Shown here: positions 1 through 12,600 of the stretch, in pieces
Position numbering within the stretch: the first letter of the stretch is position 1
How the letters are laid out: each line of letters starts with the position of its first letter
Assembly: GCF_035083965.1 (NCBI RefSeq)
Contig: NC_089732.1
Location: 10,927,424-10,991,423 of the forward strand
Reading direction: 5' to 3'
Length of the DNA: 64,000 nucleotides
Source of the DNA: Branchiostoma lanceolatum
Lineage: Eukaryota; Chordata; Leptocardii; Amphioxiformes; Branchiostomatidae
Position numbers and translations under genes: made by a program
The notes under the pieces: model-generated
The model's input: only the letters and a program-made list of their open reading frames with translations
What the model was told of the DNA's origin: nothing
Databases searched by the model: none

Positions 1-454
1 CTTGTTAAGTGCCTGTATTATACATGTAGTGGTATACTGATCCTTATGGCTGTTAAATTCTATCAGCAAACTTATGCTCTTGTTTGTGTCTGTGATTGAG
101 AATAAATACTTCTCCGGGACCAGAATCCAGTATGGAACTGTCTTTGTTTCAATTATATCTTATTAGTTGCAGTCAATATGAGCATCATGTTACAGTAACT
201 TACTGTAACTATGTGATTGTTTTCATGATCACGGTGCATTATGATGGCTTAAGTTGCATCCTTTTTTTAATTGATAATGTTTCATACGCACATGGAATCA
301 TTCTTTAAGGAGGTCAGGCTGGCGCCCTGCAGTCAACATCTCTATCAAAACAATGGTCAGTAAATATTTGAGGTGTCCGAGTCAGCTAAACGGATTGGAT
401 AAAGGGATGTCGGTGGCATGATAGCAGTGTCTCGCCCAACAAATTAGCCTCTTG

Positions 455-1226
455 CCTTATCTTAGACTAATAGCATGTTAAACGCATCCAGAATTAGGGC
501 ATGTATGTTTGTACAAATAAAACATAGTTTGTAGTACCAAACGGTTATATACAAAAACACTCTTTAACTGGAAGGAAGCTAGTGTACAATTCTTATCTTC
601 GAAGTAAGAATGAAAACTACTTTCATGCAATGTTTGGTGTTCCCGGTTAAACATTCTTGGGAATAAAAGGATGTTCCTCAGTTAAGAGCTTGATGAACAC
701 TGTCTGCAACGATGGTCTTACAGATTTTGTCAAGCATTTTCACCCGGTCTTGCAAACAGAACGTTAAATTTGCAGTGTTTGCACTCTTATATTGACCCGT
801 TTTTCAATATCTTATCTTGGACTAATAGCATGTTAAACGTATTCAGAATTAGGGCATGTATGTTTGTACATGATAAAACATATTTTGCTGCACCAAACGG
901 TTATACACCAAAACGGTCTTAAATGGAAAAGTGGCTGGGTTTAGATGTCTTATCTCCTTCAAAGTTAGGATGAAAACGCTCCGGTTGCGTTGCTTACAAA
1001 GAAGAATTGCTACTTTTATGCAATGTTTAATGTTCCTGTTTGAACATAGTTGGCAAAAATATGGCATTCAGCTGAGTGGCACTGATGAACACTGACTGCA
1101 ATGAGGATGGTCTTAAAACTTTTGTCAAGCATTTTCACCAGGTAGCTGAAGTGCAAACAAAACGTCAAATTTGCAGTGTTTGCATGCACTCTAGTCTTAA
1201 ATGGAACTACTGACCCGTTTTTCAGG
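455..1226. repeat. Tandem duplication, two copies of about 355-410 bp
   Basis: Two adjacent direct copies start at about 456 and 811, each with 'ctaatagcatgttaaacg', then 'attagggcatgtatgtttgtac', 'accaaacggttata', 'tgatgaacactg', 'tttgtcaagcattttcacc', and ending near 'gacccgtttttca'. Short indels lengthen the second copy. No coding frame is conserved between copies. The rest of 1-2025 holds no gene that I can recognise; it is upstream of the transporter gene. Confidence 0.8.
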
Positions 1227-1724
1227 GCAGGTTAGGTAAATCCAATGGGCCACTTTTATCATGTTTATTATGGGTGGAACAAAGGTCATTTATAGACTTC
1301 GGTCAGAGATCATAGGCCATCATATAGGTCTACACTATAGCTACTTGTCGCCGGGAGGTACTTGCATCATTGAAAAGGTAAGACACAGCTTCCTTCTCCA
1401 ATCTCTTCACATCACTAAGGAAAGAACTGATAGATTTAAGCCTTCTTAGCAGTTTTCTGTGGACAAGCAAGTAGATTTTTGGAGGTGTTTGAATAGAGAA
1501 GGACTGTTGAAGGACTAATGATGTCACTATCTGGATTATGTAAAACTAAGTTACCTAACACAAAAAGTTTGGAATCTTGATTTTGGTCATTGTATCATTC
1601 ATGAAAAGCTTAGTATTTGTTCCCATTATACTGCCTTTAATCTACCCATGCAGAAAGTGAGAAGCCGGACTGTTGGTAAATGTAATGTTTATTAGATAAA
1701 TGACAAAGATAGTCAAAACAAAAA

Positions 1725-1876
1725 CAGAAATAAACAACAGTTTACTTTAATCTCATTTGCTTACCGTGATCGTACATGAATGTGCGATCATCGTAAGCAA
1801 AACATAGATAAACACAACAGTTTAGTCTAATTTGATTTGCATACGATGTTCGCACATTCATGTAGTACATTCATGG
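1725..1876. repeat. Small duplicated foldback sequence
   Basis: Two related segments ('aacaacagtttactttaat' near 1733 and 'acacaacagtttagtctaat' near 1814) each run into a palindromic core with 'cgatcat'/'atgatcg'-like and 'acattcatg' pieces around 1765-1800 and 1845-1870. The pattern is that of a small inverted-repeat element in the 5' flank of the transporter gene. Its boundaries are uncertain. Confidence 0.4.
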
Positions 1877-2025
1877 TCAAGCACTAGGACTGCTTTCGGT
1901 GAGTCGCAAAACAAAAATGCGTGAGAGTGGTAACGTTATATCTTATATACGGTGTGTTCTTATCCGCATCAGACTTTAGAATACAAGAAGACATCTAGTA
2001 CTAAGTATACCCAGATTGCTTTCCT

Positions 2026-2758
2026 ATGTCAGAAACGAAGATGCCAGGAGAAGAGACTAAAACATCCGAGAAGACGGTTGAGGATCCACCTCAGCCGGAG
2101 GCGGTCCAACCCTACTGTCCGGTGACAGTGGAACCTATCGCATTTCTCATCGTAAGTGGTTTTGGTCATAACCAACGAACAAGTCAATGCGTTTTACTTT
2201 CCTATCGCTCTTCAATATGTTCTTATGCCTTAAACCTTTAGGGACAGATAGAACCAATGAATTCTCGTAAGTGTCTTCGAGAAAATCTTGCTGTTTTGTT
2301 CGACTTACATGTTCATAAATAAATACATAGTAGTATTTTATCTCAGCTACATTCTCCTTATAGTAGAGCCGATCCCTCCTTGGTTGTAGGGGGTTTCTAC
2401 GACGCGGATTCTGCTCTGCTACAGGAGCTGGAGAATGCCCAACTATAGAATTTTGTTGTAGATAAGCATCAGTACGTAACGTTACATGCTGGAAAATGAA
2501 CAAAATGGTAACGTTATCAAACATCGTTGAACGTCGAATATCCCATGTTTGCTTTGTTTTGACGACAGGTCATGTCTGTTGTGATGAACCTTACATTACA
2601 ACAGCAGTACATTTACTACCGCATCGCCAACGGCACAGTCAACCAGCAAGGATCCAGCTGCTACGGCAACAGCTCCAACTCATCCGAATACCAGGTAGAT
2701 GCCGCGGTGTGTGTGTGTTTGTGTGTGTGTTTGCTTGTTTGTGTGCGTGTGCATGTGT

Positions 2759-2815
<57 letters not shown>

Positions 2816-2844
2816 TGCGCGCGCGTGTGTGGTTTGGCGTTGTT

Positions 2845-2900
<56 letters not shown>

Positions 2901-5900
2901 TGTGTGTGTGTGTGTGTAGTTTATTGTTGTTGCTAGCATGCTGTGCTTAGATTCTGCTGATATTTGGTATGTGACGTGGGCAGTCCCGACTATGCACGTC
3001 ATTTATTTTCGGACCTCCTGGTGGTTTGCCTTGTTTGTTGAACGTCATGAGACCTGTGTAAACATGTACCAGACACCAAATATATCCGTTTCTTTTCTCT
3101 ACGTCCCTTTTACTGTGAGATCCACTTGTATTCAGTACTGCTGCTTGTTTCAAAGAATGGTCCCTTTGCGACTTTAGAACCCAATTGGCCCGGCGCCCAT
3201 ATCACCATCTAGCGACACTGCACTTTGGCGATCCTTCACTCAGATAATGCCACAGCAAGCTATAAATAAAACTGCTAACAAACTGTGTAAACAGTTGCAA
3301 ATGGCAAGAGATCGTGGGTGACGCCTCTCTGACGGAGCCGTTTTATCTAGTATCATTGTTGCCAGTGTAAAATTGTGTGGTTGCCAAGACTAATATACTT
3401 AACCAACCTAGGGTTTTGTGTGCAGCAAGTGTAACAACCCAGAAAATAACTTCTTTTATTCTCTTTTCCTACACTAGGAAAGACAAAGCGATCAGGCAGA
3501 AGCCATCCAATGGGCCACCGTCTTACAACTGGCCAGCGGCATCCCCGCTCTCATAGTAACCGTTCTGATTGGTTCTTTGTCGGACAAACTCGGAAGGAAA
3601 CTCAACCTTATCATTCCCATCTTGGGCACCTTGGCAAAGTAAGCATGTCGTTTATCCTTCTGTTTCAGCGTATCTATGTCATGCTTAGGTCATAATTGCA
3701 CCGGTACCCAGGGGGTGTAGTCCCGCCCGGGCCCCGAAGACACAAATTTGTGCCAGTGAACTGCCGGACACCGAAAGAGTACCTCTCCTCGGTGTTCTCA
3801 CGATTAGCTCACGGCGCCTATTAGTTACCGGGTCCCGCGTTGATTTTAACTCCGTGTTAAAAACTTCCAGGGCCCCGGCCGTGCCCCAAAATAGCCCGGT
3901 AGCCGCAGGGTACCCCCACGGGACCACGGCGAGGTAACGCCCGAAAGCGCAAAAACAGTATGTGAACGCCCGGCAGGGCCCCTTTTTCCAATCGTCACCT
4001 AAGCATCACCAGTGGTACAACATTCAATGTTCTCTGTACTAAATGGAGGTACAATGTGCAATTAGATAAATTTAGTCTACATGATGATGAATAGAAAAAG
4101 ACTTGAAAGTCACCAACAATGCAATTTCTTTTAATGTTTATTTTCTAGATTGATTTCATTTTTATTTCATTTGCTAGGTTTCTTTTGGCGGCCTTTGTCG
4201 TCCAGTTTAACCTTCCACTAGCGGTGCTCATACCAGGTAAGTCATTGTTACCGGGTCCCGCGTTGATTTTCACTCCGTGATAAAAACTTCCAGGGCCCCG
4301 GCCGTGCCCAGAAATAGCCCGGTAGCCGCAGGGTGCCCCACGGCGCCACGTAGGGTAACGCCCGAAAGTAGAAAAAAAGCCCGTGAACGCCCGGCAGGGC
4401 CCCCTTTTCCAACTGTGGCCTAAGCATAACTCTGTTAGAGACCTTATGCAGTTGTATGTTTTTTTGTAATGTATACTAGTATTTTGAACGTGGCTGGCTA
4501 ACCTTCAATCATGGCTTCATCAATGTAAAGTCTACAAACTGTTTTGTGATTTTCGACAGCGTCCTTCATCAATGGGCTGACGGGCAACAACCCGGCCCTG
4601 ATGGGAGGTGCTTATGCGTACATCGCTGACATCACGGTGGAAGGAACGTCTCGTTACTTTCGGCACGCAATCTTGAGCGCCGTTTTTGGTAGTTTTGCGG
4701 TTTCATTATTTGGCTACACGATTAACGATACTTGTGTTTTATTATCTTGTTCGCATCCAAGGGGCTGTAGGGGGAGATAAAATGAATCGTGAAAATCACA
4801 TCAGGTTCTATGGCAAGCAGTGATTGATTGATTGGTTGGTTGGTTGGTTGGTTGGTTGACTGGTTGGTTGGTTGTTTGATTGATTGATTGATTGATTGAC
4901 TGGTTGGTTGGTTGACTGGTTGGTTGGTTGACTGATTGACTGGTTGGCTGGTTGGTTGATTGGTTGATTGGTTGACTGGTTGGTTGGTTGGTTGACTGGT
5001 TGGTTGGTTGGTTGGTTGGTTAGTTGACTGGTTGGTTGGTTGGTTGGTTGGTTGGCTGGCTGGCTGATATGATAGCAACCGTCTTTACAAACGGTGTGAT
5101 TAAAGAAGAGGCTGTTGGGAAGGAGATACTAGCCAGAGTCTAACCCCGACACGCTGAGGAAATACGCAACCCTAACTACCTTATTTTTCTTCTTCATCCT
5201 CTAAGGCTTGGCTGTAATCGTCTCTGCCCTAGGAGGGAGTTTTTGGTTCCAAGCACTCGGTATCCCCTCGGGGATTTCGCAGCCGCTCTGGTTCGGTGTG
5301 GGAGTGAGCGCATTCAGTCTGCTCTACGCTATCTTCGCAATCAAAGAGACCTGCCCACGGAAGCCTGGCCGCCAGCTGTGCGCGCTGTCCAACATCTCCG
5401 GATTCGTGCAGCTCTTTAGGGCCAAAAGGAAGACACCAATATGGCCATTGGGTGTTCTACTTTTGACTTTTTTCATCCTCTTTGGTGTGAACAGCTCTGT
5501 CATGGGAGTGTTCCTCACCTATGCCATAGGCCCGCCATTTTGCTGGGCTCCTGACTACGTGGGGTACTTCCAAGTGGCAATCGGAGGGGGGGCCTTCCTG
5601 TCGATGATCGTCATCAAACTTCTGAGCAACTACCCCTACGGGATGATGACGGTAAGGGCAGGTTGTATTTTTAACTTGAAAGTTCATCTGTGTTGGTAGA
5701 AGTCATTCTGGATCAAAGCTGCAATATCCAACGCACAGAAACTGGACTTACCCAAATCATGTTTTAAATCATATTTGGCAGGATCTACATAAATGTAACC
5801 TGGATCAAAGTTAAACTGTAGTTTCAAAAACAAATTGGCCTTAAAGTGACTTGAAAGTGTTGAGAGCTTCAATTCAACTTTGATCCAGGTTGCATTTTTG

Positions 5901-7799
5901 TATATCCTGACTAGATGTTTTTTCATGACCATGTTATCAAACGTGGTTTAAAACATTATTGCGCTGCATTGCCATTGTAATTGCCTCAGCTCATGTATTT
6001 TTTCAAAACTCAAATATCCTGCGAAGGATTTTCACAAAAATTCAAGCGCTGATTTATGAAAATTTGAACTTTTAATATGATTTGCCTCACATATTTTCAT
6101 GATGCCTTTCTGATGAAGTTTTAGTAGCTATAAAGGGAGACATATGCATTGGTCATGTTATTTCACGTACGTACAGATGGGATACATATCAGGAATTGGC
6201 TGCTTGACTCTGATGGGGGTCGCCGCATACACTCCAAACCCAGACGTGACATTCTTCATGGGTGAGTCAATTTTGATATCATTTTTGCCATTCTTACATG
6301 TCTTTATCTATTCACTATATTAAACGAGATTCTTTTAAGAATCACCACAATATAAAGATATTGTGGTGTGAAGAAAACACTACGACCGTTGTGTTCATGG
6401 CAAAAAATGTTTCTTTGATTCAGTCTGTATTCGACCACCTTGTGAAATTGGTCTCCATAGCACTATGGGGACCAACTGACATTCTTAGCTCTCTAAAGTA
6501 TACACCGTCCAGTTGGAAAAAGATCCCTGATCCAATCTACGTTTGTGATAAGTGTCATTTAAGATACATTATCCATCTCTCTTCCCATACTACAGCCGCA
6601 GCTGTTGGTTGTGTGCAGACTTCCAGCAATACTGTTATAAGGACCATTATGTCCAAGATGGTCGGACAAGATGAACAAGGTATGTACGACAGTGCGTATG
6701 TGCTAATCTCCAAGCAGATGTTGGTAGGCAAATCGGTGGGTGGTTAAAATAGGGTGGTTTGTCACATTCTAATTTTCAGTTATTCTCTTATAACGCTTGT
6801 GCAGACGTCGACAATACAAACATAAGTACGACATCCCTAGTCCATAATGTTTCGTTTGTACATCTTCTGTAATAGAAATTATATTTAAAAAATTAAAATC
6901 AAAATTAAACTGTTGCACCCCCCCCCCCCCTTACAGGGAGTTTGTTCGGCCTGACGTCTTTCGCCAACAGCCTAGCAGGAGTAGTTTTCGCCCCGCTGTG
7001 GAACCTCGTGTACGCCCGCACCATCCCCATCATGCCCGGGATGATATTCCTCATCTTTGCCGGGGTAAACCTGCTGTGCCTCGTCCTGACGGGGTGAGTT
7101 ACTGTTACAACAATCCAACTGCACTTAAGATATCACGTCGCCAGAACGTAATGCGTATACGGCAATTAGCCTGCTATTTAAACCTATTATAACTGCCGAA
7201 TTTCATTTCTTCTCTTTGGTCAACGGTGCATCGGAATAACAGCCGTTGTATAAAATATGTCTTTGGACACAACTATATAAACCTATATGCGAGATATTAA
7301 CCTTAAATACGCGAACACGACCTTAAACGCTTACGTTCTGGCGACGTGCTACTTAAAATCATGCTGACAAAGAAGTGTGGTCATGGAAGTGGGGGTTGAC
7401 CTCCTTTCAGCCTTCCTACACCTTTCACTTAGTCATCTGGCCATGGGTGGCTTATAGATTTTATGTAATTAATTCATCGACAAAAACAAGGTATAGTTGT
7501 TTATTCTAATGCATGCCTTTTTTATAGTCTTATTTCAATATTTTGATTTTAATTCATAACATATAGCGCGCATTTACTACTAGGGTGTGGAAGCATTTGA
7601 CAATGTAGCATTAAAATGTACGTCCAGAAATGATCGAATGTTGAATTCCATGTGTTTAAACGCTTCTGTATAAACTCTTATTTGACCGTCTTCCATGCAT
7701 TTTCCTGCCCAAAGGTTTGTGAAGTTCAGCGTACCAGAGATGTTGGAAGAAAACCTTGTGGAAAAGGACAAGGAAGAACACGACGTGACCAAGCTGTGA
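2026..7799 (+). CDS. SLC46-family MFS transporter (proton-coupled folate transporter-like), 10 exons
   Basis: Exons by GT-AG: 2026-2151, 2569-2694, 3478-3638, 4178-4236, 4560-4688, 5206-5651, 6177-6261, 6596-6679, 6937-7093, 7715-7799. All phases join, giving 485 residues against about 460 for human SLC46A1. Seen: an acidic N-terminus, then [11 protein letters not shown] (SLC46 proteins begin TM1 after a similar VEP motif); an N-glycosylation-rich first loop (NGT, NSS); the MFS loop 2-3 signature [17 protein letters not shown]-like [13 protein letters not shown] after TM5; [12 protein letters not shown] and a late [19 protein letters not shown], which matches the VIRAKLSKLV..EQGALF region of the folate transporter. 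The tail is acidic. SLC46 members move folates, tricyclic peptides or other anions; the substrate of this member cannot be told from sequence. The family call is firm; assignment to A1, A2 or A3 is not made. The acceptor of exon 9 directly follows a C tract of about 14 bases. Confidence 0.9.
2704..2917. repeat. GT/TG dinucleotide microsatellite
   Basis: Long (GT)n with minor TTTG and CGCG interruptions. It begins 10 bases after the donor of exon 2 of the SLC46-like gene, so it lies at the very 5' end of that intron. It gives spurious Val-Cys reading frames. Confidence 0.95.
3681..4006. mobile_element. GC-rich MITE, TIR atgcttaggt / acctaagcat
   Basis: A 326-bp GC-rich insertion in intron 3 of the SLC46-like gene. 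It has 10-bp terminal inverted repeats and no transposase. Its base composition contrasts with the flanking intron, and a second, 5'-truncated copy lies in the next intron. Confidence 0.7.
4247..4427. mobile_element. 5'-truncated copy of the GC-rich MITE
   Basis: Same orientation and strongly similar to about 3829-4006 ('gttaccgggtcccgcgttga', 'aacgcccggcagggcccc', terminal 'cctaagcat'). It starts 10 bases past the donor of exon 4. The left TIR and about 145 bp of the full copy are missing. Confidence 0.75.
4822..5067. repeat. GGTT/GATT tetranucleotide array
   Basis: About 245 bp of (TTGG)n, (TTGA)n and related variants in intron 5 of the SLC46-like gene. The reverse strand yields a low-complexity Gln-Pro-Thr-Asn frame that is not a gene. 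Confidence 0.95.
5672..5935. repeat. Dispersed repeat plus hairpin in intron 6
   Basis: 5676-5760 shares 'cttgaaagttcatctgtgtt', 'ggtagaagtcattctg' and 'actggacttacccaaat' with 28607-28690. Downstream, 'aacctggatcaaagtt' (about 5798) recurs inverted as 'aactttgatccaggtt' (about 5876), so the insertion can fold back. No coding potential. Confidence 0.6.
7125..7356. mobile_element. MITE with long TIRs bounded by TTAA
   Basis: In intron 9 of the SLC46-like gene. The left end (ttaagatatcacgtcgccag) and the right end (ctggcgacgtgctacttaa) are inverted copies over about 26 bp, and both ends terminate in TTAA. The element is 232 bp with no ORF. TTAA ends suggest a piggyBac-type target, by inference. 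Confidence 0.75.
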
Positions 7800-7896
7800 A
7801 CTGGTTGCTGATAGTTATGGCATTCCGTCATAGAGGCTACACTACAGTGTACCCATGTACATGTACATGTTACACGTGTCTTCAGACTTATTCTCA

Positions 7897-8215
7897 ATCA
7901 GGCCATGTGGATTTGATTATATGGATCGTTTGCTTGCAAACAAAATGTTTTCGACCATACTGTAAATCATACAAACCAGCTGCAAAATGGGGAAATATAT
8001 GCTGTAAATTACCAAAAATATATTTCGGAAAACGGATACTTATATCGTAGAATGCCAAGTCAACTGCAAAGTCAAAGGAGAAGTTTTGAAAGAACAAAAA
8101 TGAAGAACCTATATTTCGGTATGCTATACTCTGTGTGCTTAGTTTTGTTCCTCCTTCCAGACCACGCAGATTTCATAATGAAGGCAACTGTTGTTTTTTT
8201 GCCAAACTTTTGTTT
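7897..8215 (+). mobile_element. Dispersed TIR element, family T, copy A (left part)
   Basis: Starts with 'gtggatttgattatatgga' and continues through 'cagctgcaaaatgggg', 'gaaagaacaaaaatgaagaa' and a 'ttc.accttcc.gaccac..aga' block. The same order recurs at 15478 (inverted), 17372, 27835 and 38555. The right TIR is not seen here. It lies just beyond the stop codon of the SLC46-like gene, possibly in its 3' UTR. Confidence 0.7.
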
Positions 8216-9147
8216 TTGTTTGACTCTTTAGAGAATGTGTTCAGTAGCTTGACTCATGTTGTATTCACGTAATGTTCTTCCTGTGTGTCGTACCTTCATC
8301 GACATATAGCTTTCTTTTATTGTGATGAAACGTAACGTATAATATATGCGTTACTCGTTAACATTGACTTCAAAGCAACTTATTTGGAAATCGCATTATA
8401 TAACTCTACGTTGTGTACACTTTTCGTAGATGTATAAAGCGGCAGGGTTATATCCAAGTATTCAATAGATACAAAGTTGTTTGCAACAAAGTCTACTCTT
8501 CGTGGTCATTTACTCAGCCTATGATTTCAATAGATTCAAAGGTTAAACGATTTTAGAATATACAAAGTATCGAAGTAGATACAATCCAAAAGCTAAATCT
8601 ATTGTACACATACTCCGGTATCAATGTCATCGGTAACATTTATTTATACACAATGACTTCTATCCACGACACGTCGTTGGGTAATAAGTCTGTGACTTGA
8701 GCGAATATCGAATATATAAAAACCGTTAATGTACTTTGATCGAAAGCCATACTTCATATGCATGATATATATGACGATATCAATGCATTTCCACGCCTTT
8801 ATATCCACCCTTCAGGGCCTTGTTGCCTTCGGGGTGGGGGGTCTAGTTTGCCTTGCAAGTGTTCATGATAAGTATGAAAATAAGAGGATTTTAACTTACA
8901 ACAAGTTACAAATCTTCGTGATTACGACGGATCCTAATAATACAGAAGGAATGAATAACGATGAAAATTGTTTTCTGTCATGTCAGAGCCAAACCCATCT
9001 TTCTAAATTAAATGAATTTCATTTAACCTATAGATTACGCGTGCGAAAATGCTAAATAAAGTGGAGTGAGTTGTGGTCCCTTATCCGACGTCTGCTTTCC
9101 TTGTCCCATCACAGAAGAGCAAATAAGATGATTGGAGTCGTTCTCAA
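8216..9147. other. Intergenic, nothing recognised
   Basis: AT-rich spacer between the transporter and the glycosyltransferase. A 108-codon open stretch at 8729-9055 has no recognisable motif or splice context and is not called a gene. Confidence 0.6.
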
Positions 9148-9390
9148 CGCGTAACCTCCATTACCATTACAGAAATTACATGCCGGGTTACATAAATCTG
9201 CCACTTTGAAAAACACTGGGTTTGGGAGATCTCTAGTTCAGCATCCTTGGGTATGCACAGTTTAGATACACAAGAATGCATTATACTGGGGGATGAGATC
9301 TAGGTTGGAGATCTGTTTGGACGTATCTTTTCTGGGTGGCGGGATTATGTGCCCTGGTGGAATTATGTTAGTAGATGTTAACTATGAAAC
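9148..9390 (+). repeat. Dispersed repeat shared with about 49385-49545
   Basis: 'gtaacctccatta.catta', 'ggttac..aaatctgcc', 'ttggagatctgtt', 'acgtatcttttctgggtggc' and 'gaattatgttagtagatgtt' reappear in the same order, on the opposite strand, immediately before coding exon 17 of the LAP gene. This copy lies about 285 bp upstream of the glycosyltransferase start codon. Confidence 0.75.
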
Positions 9391-9673
9391 AACAAATCCA
9401 CGACAGGTACCAGTAGCATAGTGCGCCCCAATCACGGTACACAGACGGTGACAAAAATAGTAAACAGTGACGACGTACGTAGGACATGTAGCAAACAGGC
9501 TATACAAACATCATCCAGGTGCACACAGGTTAAAGGTTATAGGCTAATCCTTTCTTTGTTGTCTCGTTAATGTTTTACAAGTTAGTCTAGAAGATCCTAA
9601 TGTAAGGAATCCGCCAGCTTCACGACATGTTCACGTTACATTCAATGACTGGAAAGATGTGAAAGCTTTAGCT

Positions 9674-12600
9674 ATGTCGGTTCTATGGAGAAAGATGGTC
9701 GCAGGGATGTCCGTTCTCTTTGTGGTGAACACGCTGGTTGTCTTTATTTATTTATGGCGGGACGCACGTTGTACGTGCAGCCGGCGGGAGCAAGCCCCGA
9801 TTTCACGGCCACCATTACGGCCGTGTGTTTTATCCAGCGACCAAACGGAGAACGGGTTATCGACGATACAAAGAACACAAAATAGTTCACGAACACCCTA
9901 CGATGAATGTGTAATGGTGAGGAAGCTACGACAAGACGAACAGGACAGCATACCGTTTGTGCCAAGGGGGACGTTTCAGCAGTAAGTACTACCTACCTAC
10001 GGTATCATTTCCTGTTATATACAAGCCAGCATGGTTAACCACGTGTTATAGCCTGGGTACCATCCTCCGTAGTAACCGCTGGCTCAATGTTTTCGCTTGC
10101 TAACAACGTGGTTAGCAAGTTACTACGGAGGATGCACATGTACATGGTAGAAAAATGAGAAACATATTATGAATAATCCGGCTGTATTAAAAGATTTAGA
10201 GGTAGCTCTATATATGGGTCCGTGATTATATATCCCGTTAAACGTATAATAATTATAAGGTGGAAAAGTACAATCACGAATTTTGTGGGTGTGGGGTTTC
10301 TCACTTGATCATGACTGACTTAACATATACCAGCGTTTGTTTCCGAGAACACAGCTCATGCTGCAAAGTCTGAAACAGTGGAATATACAGACAGAAACGC
10401 TGAAGGAATAAGGTTACTTGTTTGTAGCTTCCACATCCTTTTCTCATTGTTGAAGATTATCTACATACATGGCCTCCGTCGGTTAATATTGACCATGGTA
10501 AAATCCTAATCCACATCAGCCCTACAGCATCGACTACGCCTAAGCAGTCCTACACGAGAATGACAGTCTCAGCCAGTCTCTGGCATATAGGTCACATCTG
10601 TAAGCTGACTCAGTTTTATTGCAAAGTTTCTTTTTCTGTGGATCCGCTTTTCGGCTGCCATGCGCATTGAAGATCATATACTCCTAAATATAAAATGAAT
10701 GCCCTATGTTGCCAACAGGACATTGTCACATGTTTCAGCAGAGCACAGTTGCAATCAGAATGACGCCACACAGCCAGCAAGAATTGTCTTTGGTTCTCGC
10801 TGGAGCGAAATCAGAGAAAGACGCCAAGTTGCCAAAAATAGACACATCAACAGGTACCTGTCCTTTGTCTTTTACCAAAAGTCAAACATTATGCATGGCA
10901 TCGTAGGAATACCTATAGCGGATATAGCCTTTGTATACTAGTATTGTGTCTCAAACGAGTTAAACTATCTCAGAGTCCGAGTATCTGCATCAAGATATTT
11001 GTATCTGTATATCCAGTATAACCGTCCTACAGCCTAACACACCAGTTTCGCAGGCAGAAGCTGGTTATATTACACCGAACGACTTGTCACTGTCACACCT
11101 AACCGTTGTACATCTAACTGCAAGCGCGTTAAGCGTTGTTTAGGCTAGTGAGGATGTCCTTGTTGTACTTGAAGAACTCCATTCTACGATAGTTCTAGGA
11201 GCAAACTACATATTTACCCTACTAATAATCCATCTCGAATTTGTATGAATACATCGAGAAAACGTTTTCCACTATAGCAAGAACTCTACCAACGGAGCAC
11301 GTACTTATACTTCTATTTATATATCGATCTCTTCAGAAGTTTACATTTTCAAGAAAGCCACCAGTATATTGACTCGTGGTCTCCTCTGAGCTACCCTGCC
11401 AGTCTGAGGGTCAGTCCGGGGAACATCACAAAACTTCAAGGTGGGGATGATGTCAAGATAACGATATTTTTCAAAATAGTAATCACGTGGCTAGTAATGT
11501 GCCTGTAGCAACCTCACATTTGAGCTCCTATTTCCAACTACTAGTAGTTGGTAACTTAAAGAGCCCGGTTCAAGCCCCGGGTCAGGACATCTCGGTTGGG
11601 GCTGCACCGCCTTTCGGAAGGGACGTAAAATGAAGGTCCTGTCTTCGATGAGGTGCCTCGAGCATATTAAAGGGATTCCAGCCATGTGAATACCGTAAAA
11701 ATGTACCCTGCTACTGAAACAGCAAGGGAAATTGCTGACCTATGTGCCACTAGGCATTGCAAGGGTCTCAATGAATGAACGAACTAATCATATTCAAATG
11801 GATTGTCGATCTCACATAAAATGTCCCAACAGATTGCGTTGACCTGTAACGTTATAACGTCTTAACTTTCCAGGTATTCGCGTTGCATGGCTTGAAGAAT
11901 ACGTCAGCGACTCATGGCTTAAAGAGGTACGTAAGCCAAATATCTGTATCTATACAACCGGTATAATCGCCCTTCGGCGTAACACACCAGCTCGACCTAT
12001 TTCGTCACCTAATCTGTATAATAATGAACCACTGTCCATAGTAGATGTTTCATTGGAACAAGGGTATTTAAAGATCTGTTTTATAAACCTCCTTCATAAA
12101 TAGCCCTTAAACCTCCTTCATAGCCCTTGATTCGAAAGAAAAACCCTACTATGATTTATTTGCGTTGCATTTGATACATAGAAAAATGAAACAATACTCA
12201 TTTGTCCTCTTTGGGCTCTAGCTATGTCTTAAAACACAACGTCTCCTCTCTGTATCATAACACTTGTCGGCATGGCTATCTACCAGGTGAGGCTATCGTG
12301 TCACCTCGGTTCTCTGGTGTTCAGTGCCGATGTCCCGGATGTGACTGTGATTGGAGACAACAGTAGTGACGTCACAGTGACGTCATTAGACATCCATCAC
12401 ATCAATCGACAGTTAGAGTTTCTGTACTACCACAGTTTGTCGGAGAAAACTCTAGCAACGGACGAAGGTAACGTTATGTCTTATTCTTCTGTAACAAAAG
12501 ATAAGAAAGTTAATTCCATTTTCATTAGAATCAGCGCAAGCCATATTTCTCCTGTATTCAACACTTACTTTAACACTTAAACTAATCTGTTGCAGCACAT

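Noticed and set aside
2496-2950. Three Val-Cys-rich reading frames
   Set aside because: They are translations of the GT microsatellite; the real exon here is 2569-2694.
4722-5078. 118-codon minus-strand Gln/Pro/Thr/Asn protein
   Set aside because: Pure tetranucleotide repeat in an intron; antisense to the SLC46-like gene.
6298-6747. 149-codon plus-strand frame
   Set aside because: It contains the true exon 6596-6679, but the rest is intron; splice sites on both sides of the short exon restore the SLC46 frame.
9659-9673. Upstream extension of the glycosyltransferase
   Set aside because: The frame begins with GTG there; the first ATG in frame is 9674 and gives a good signal anchor.
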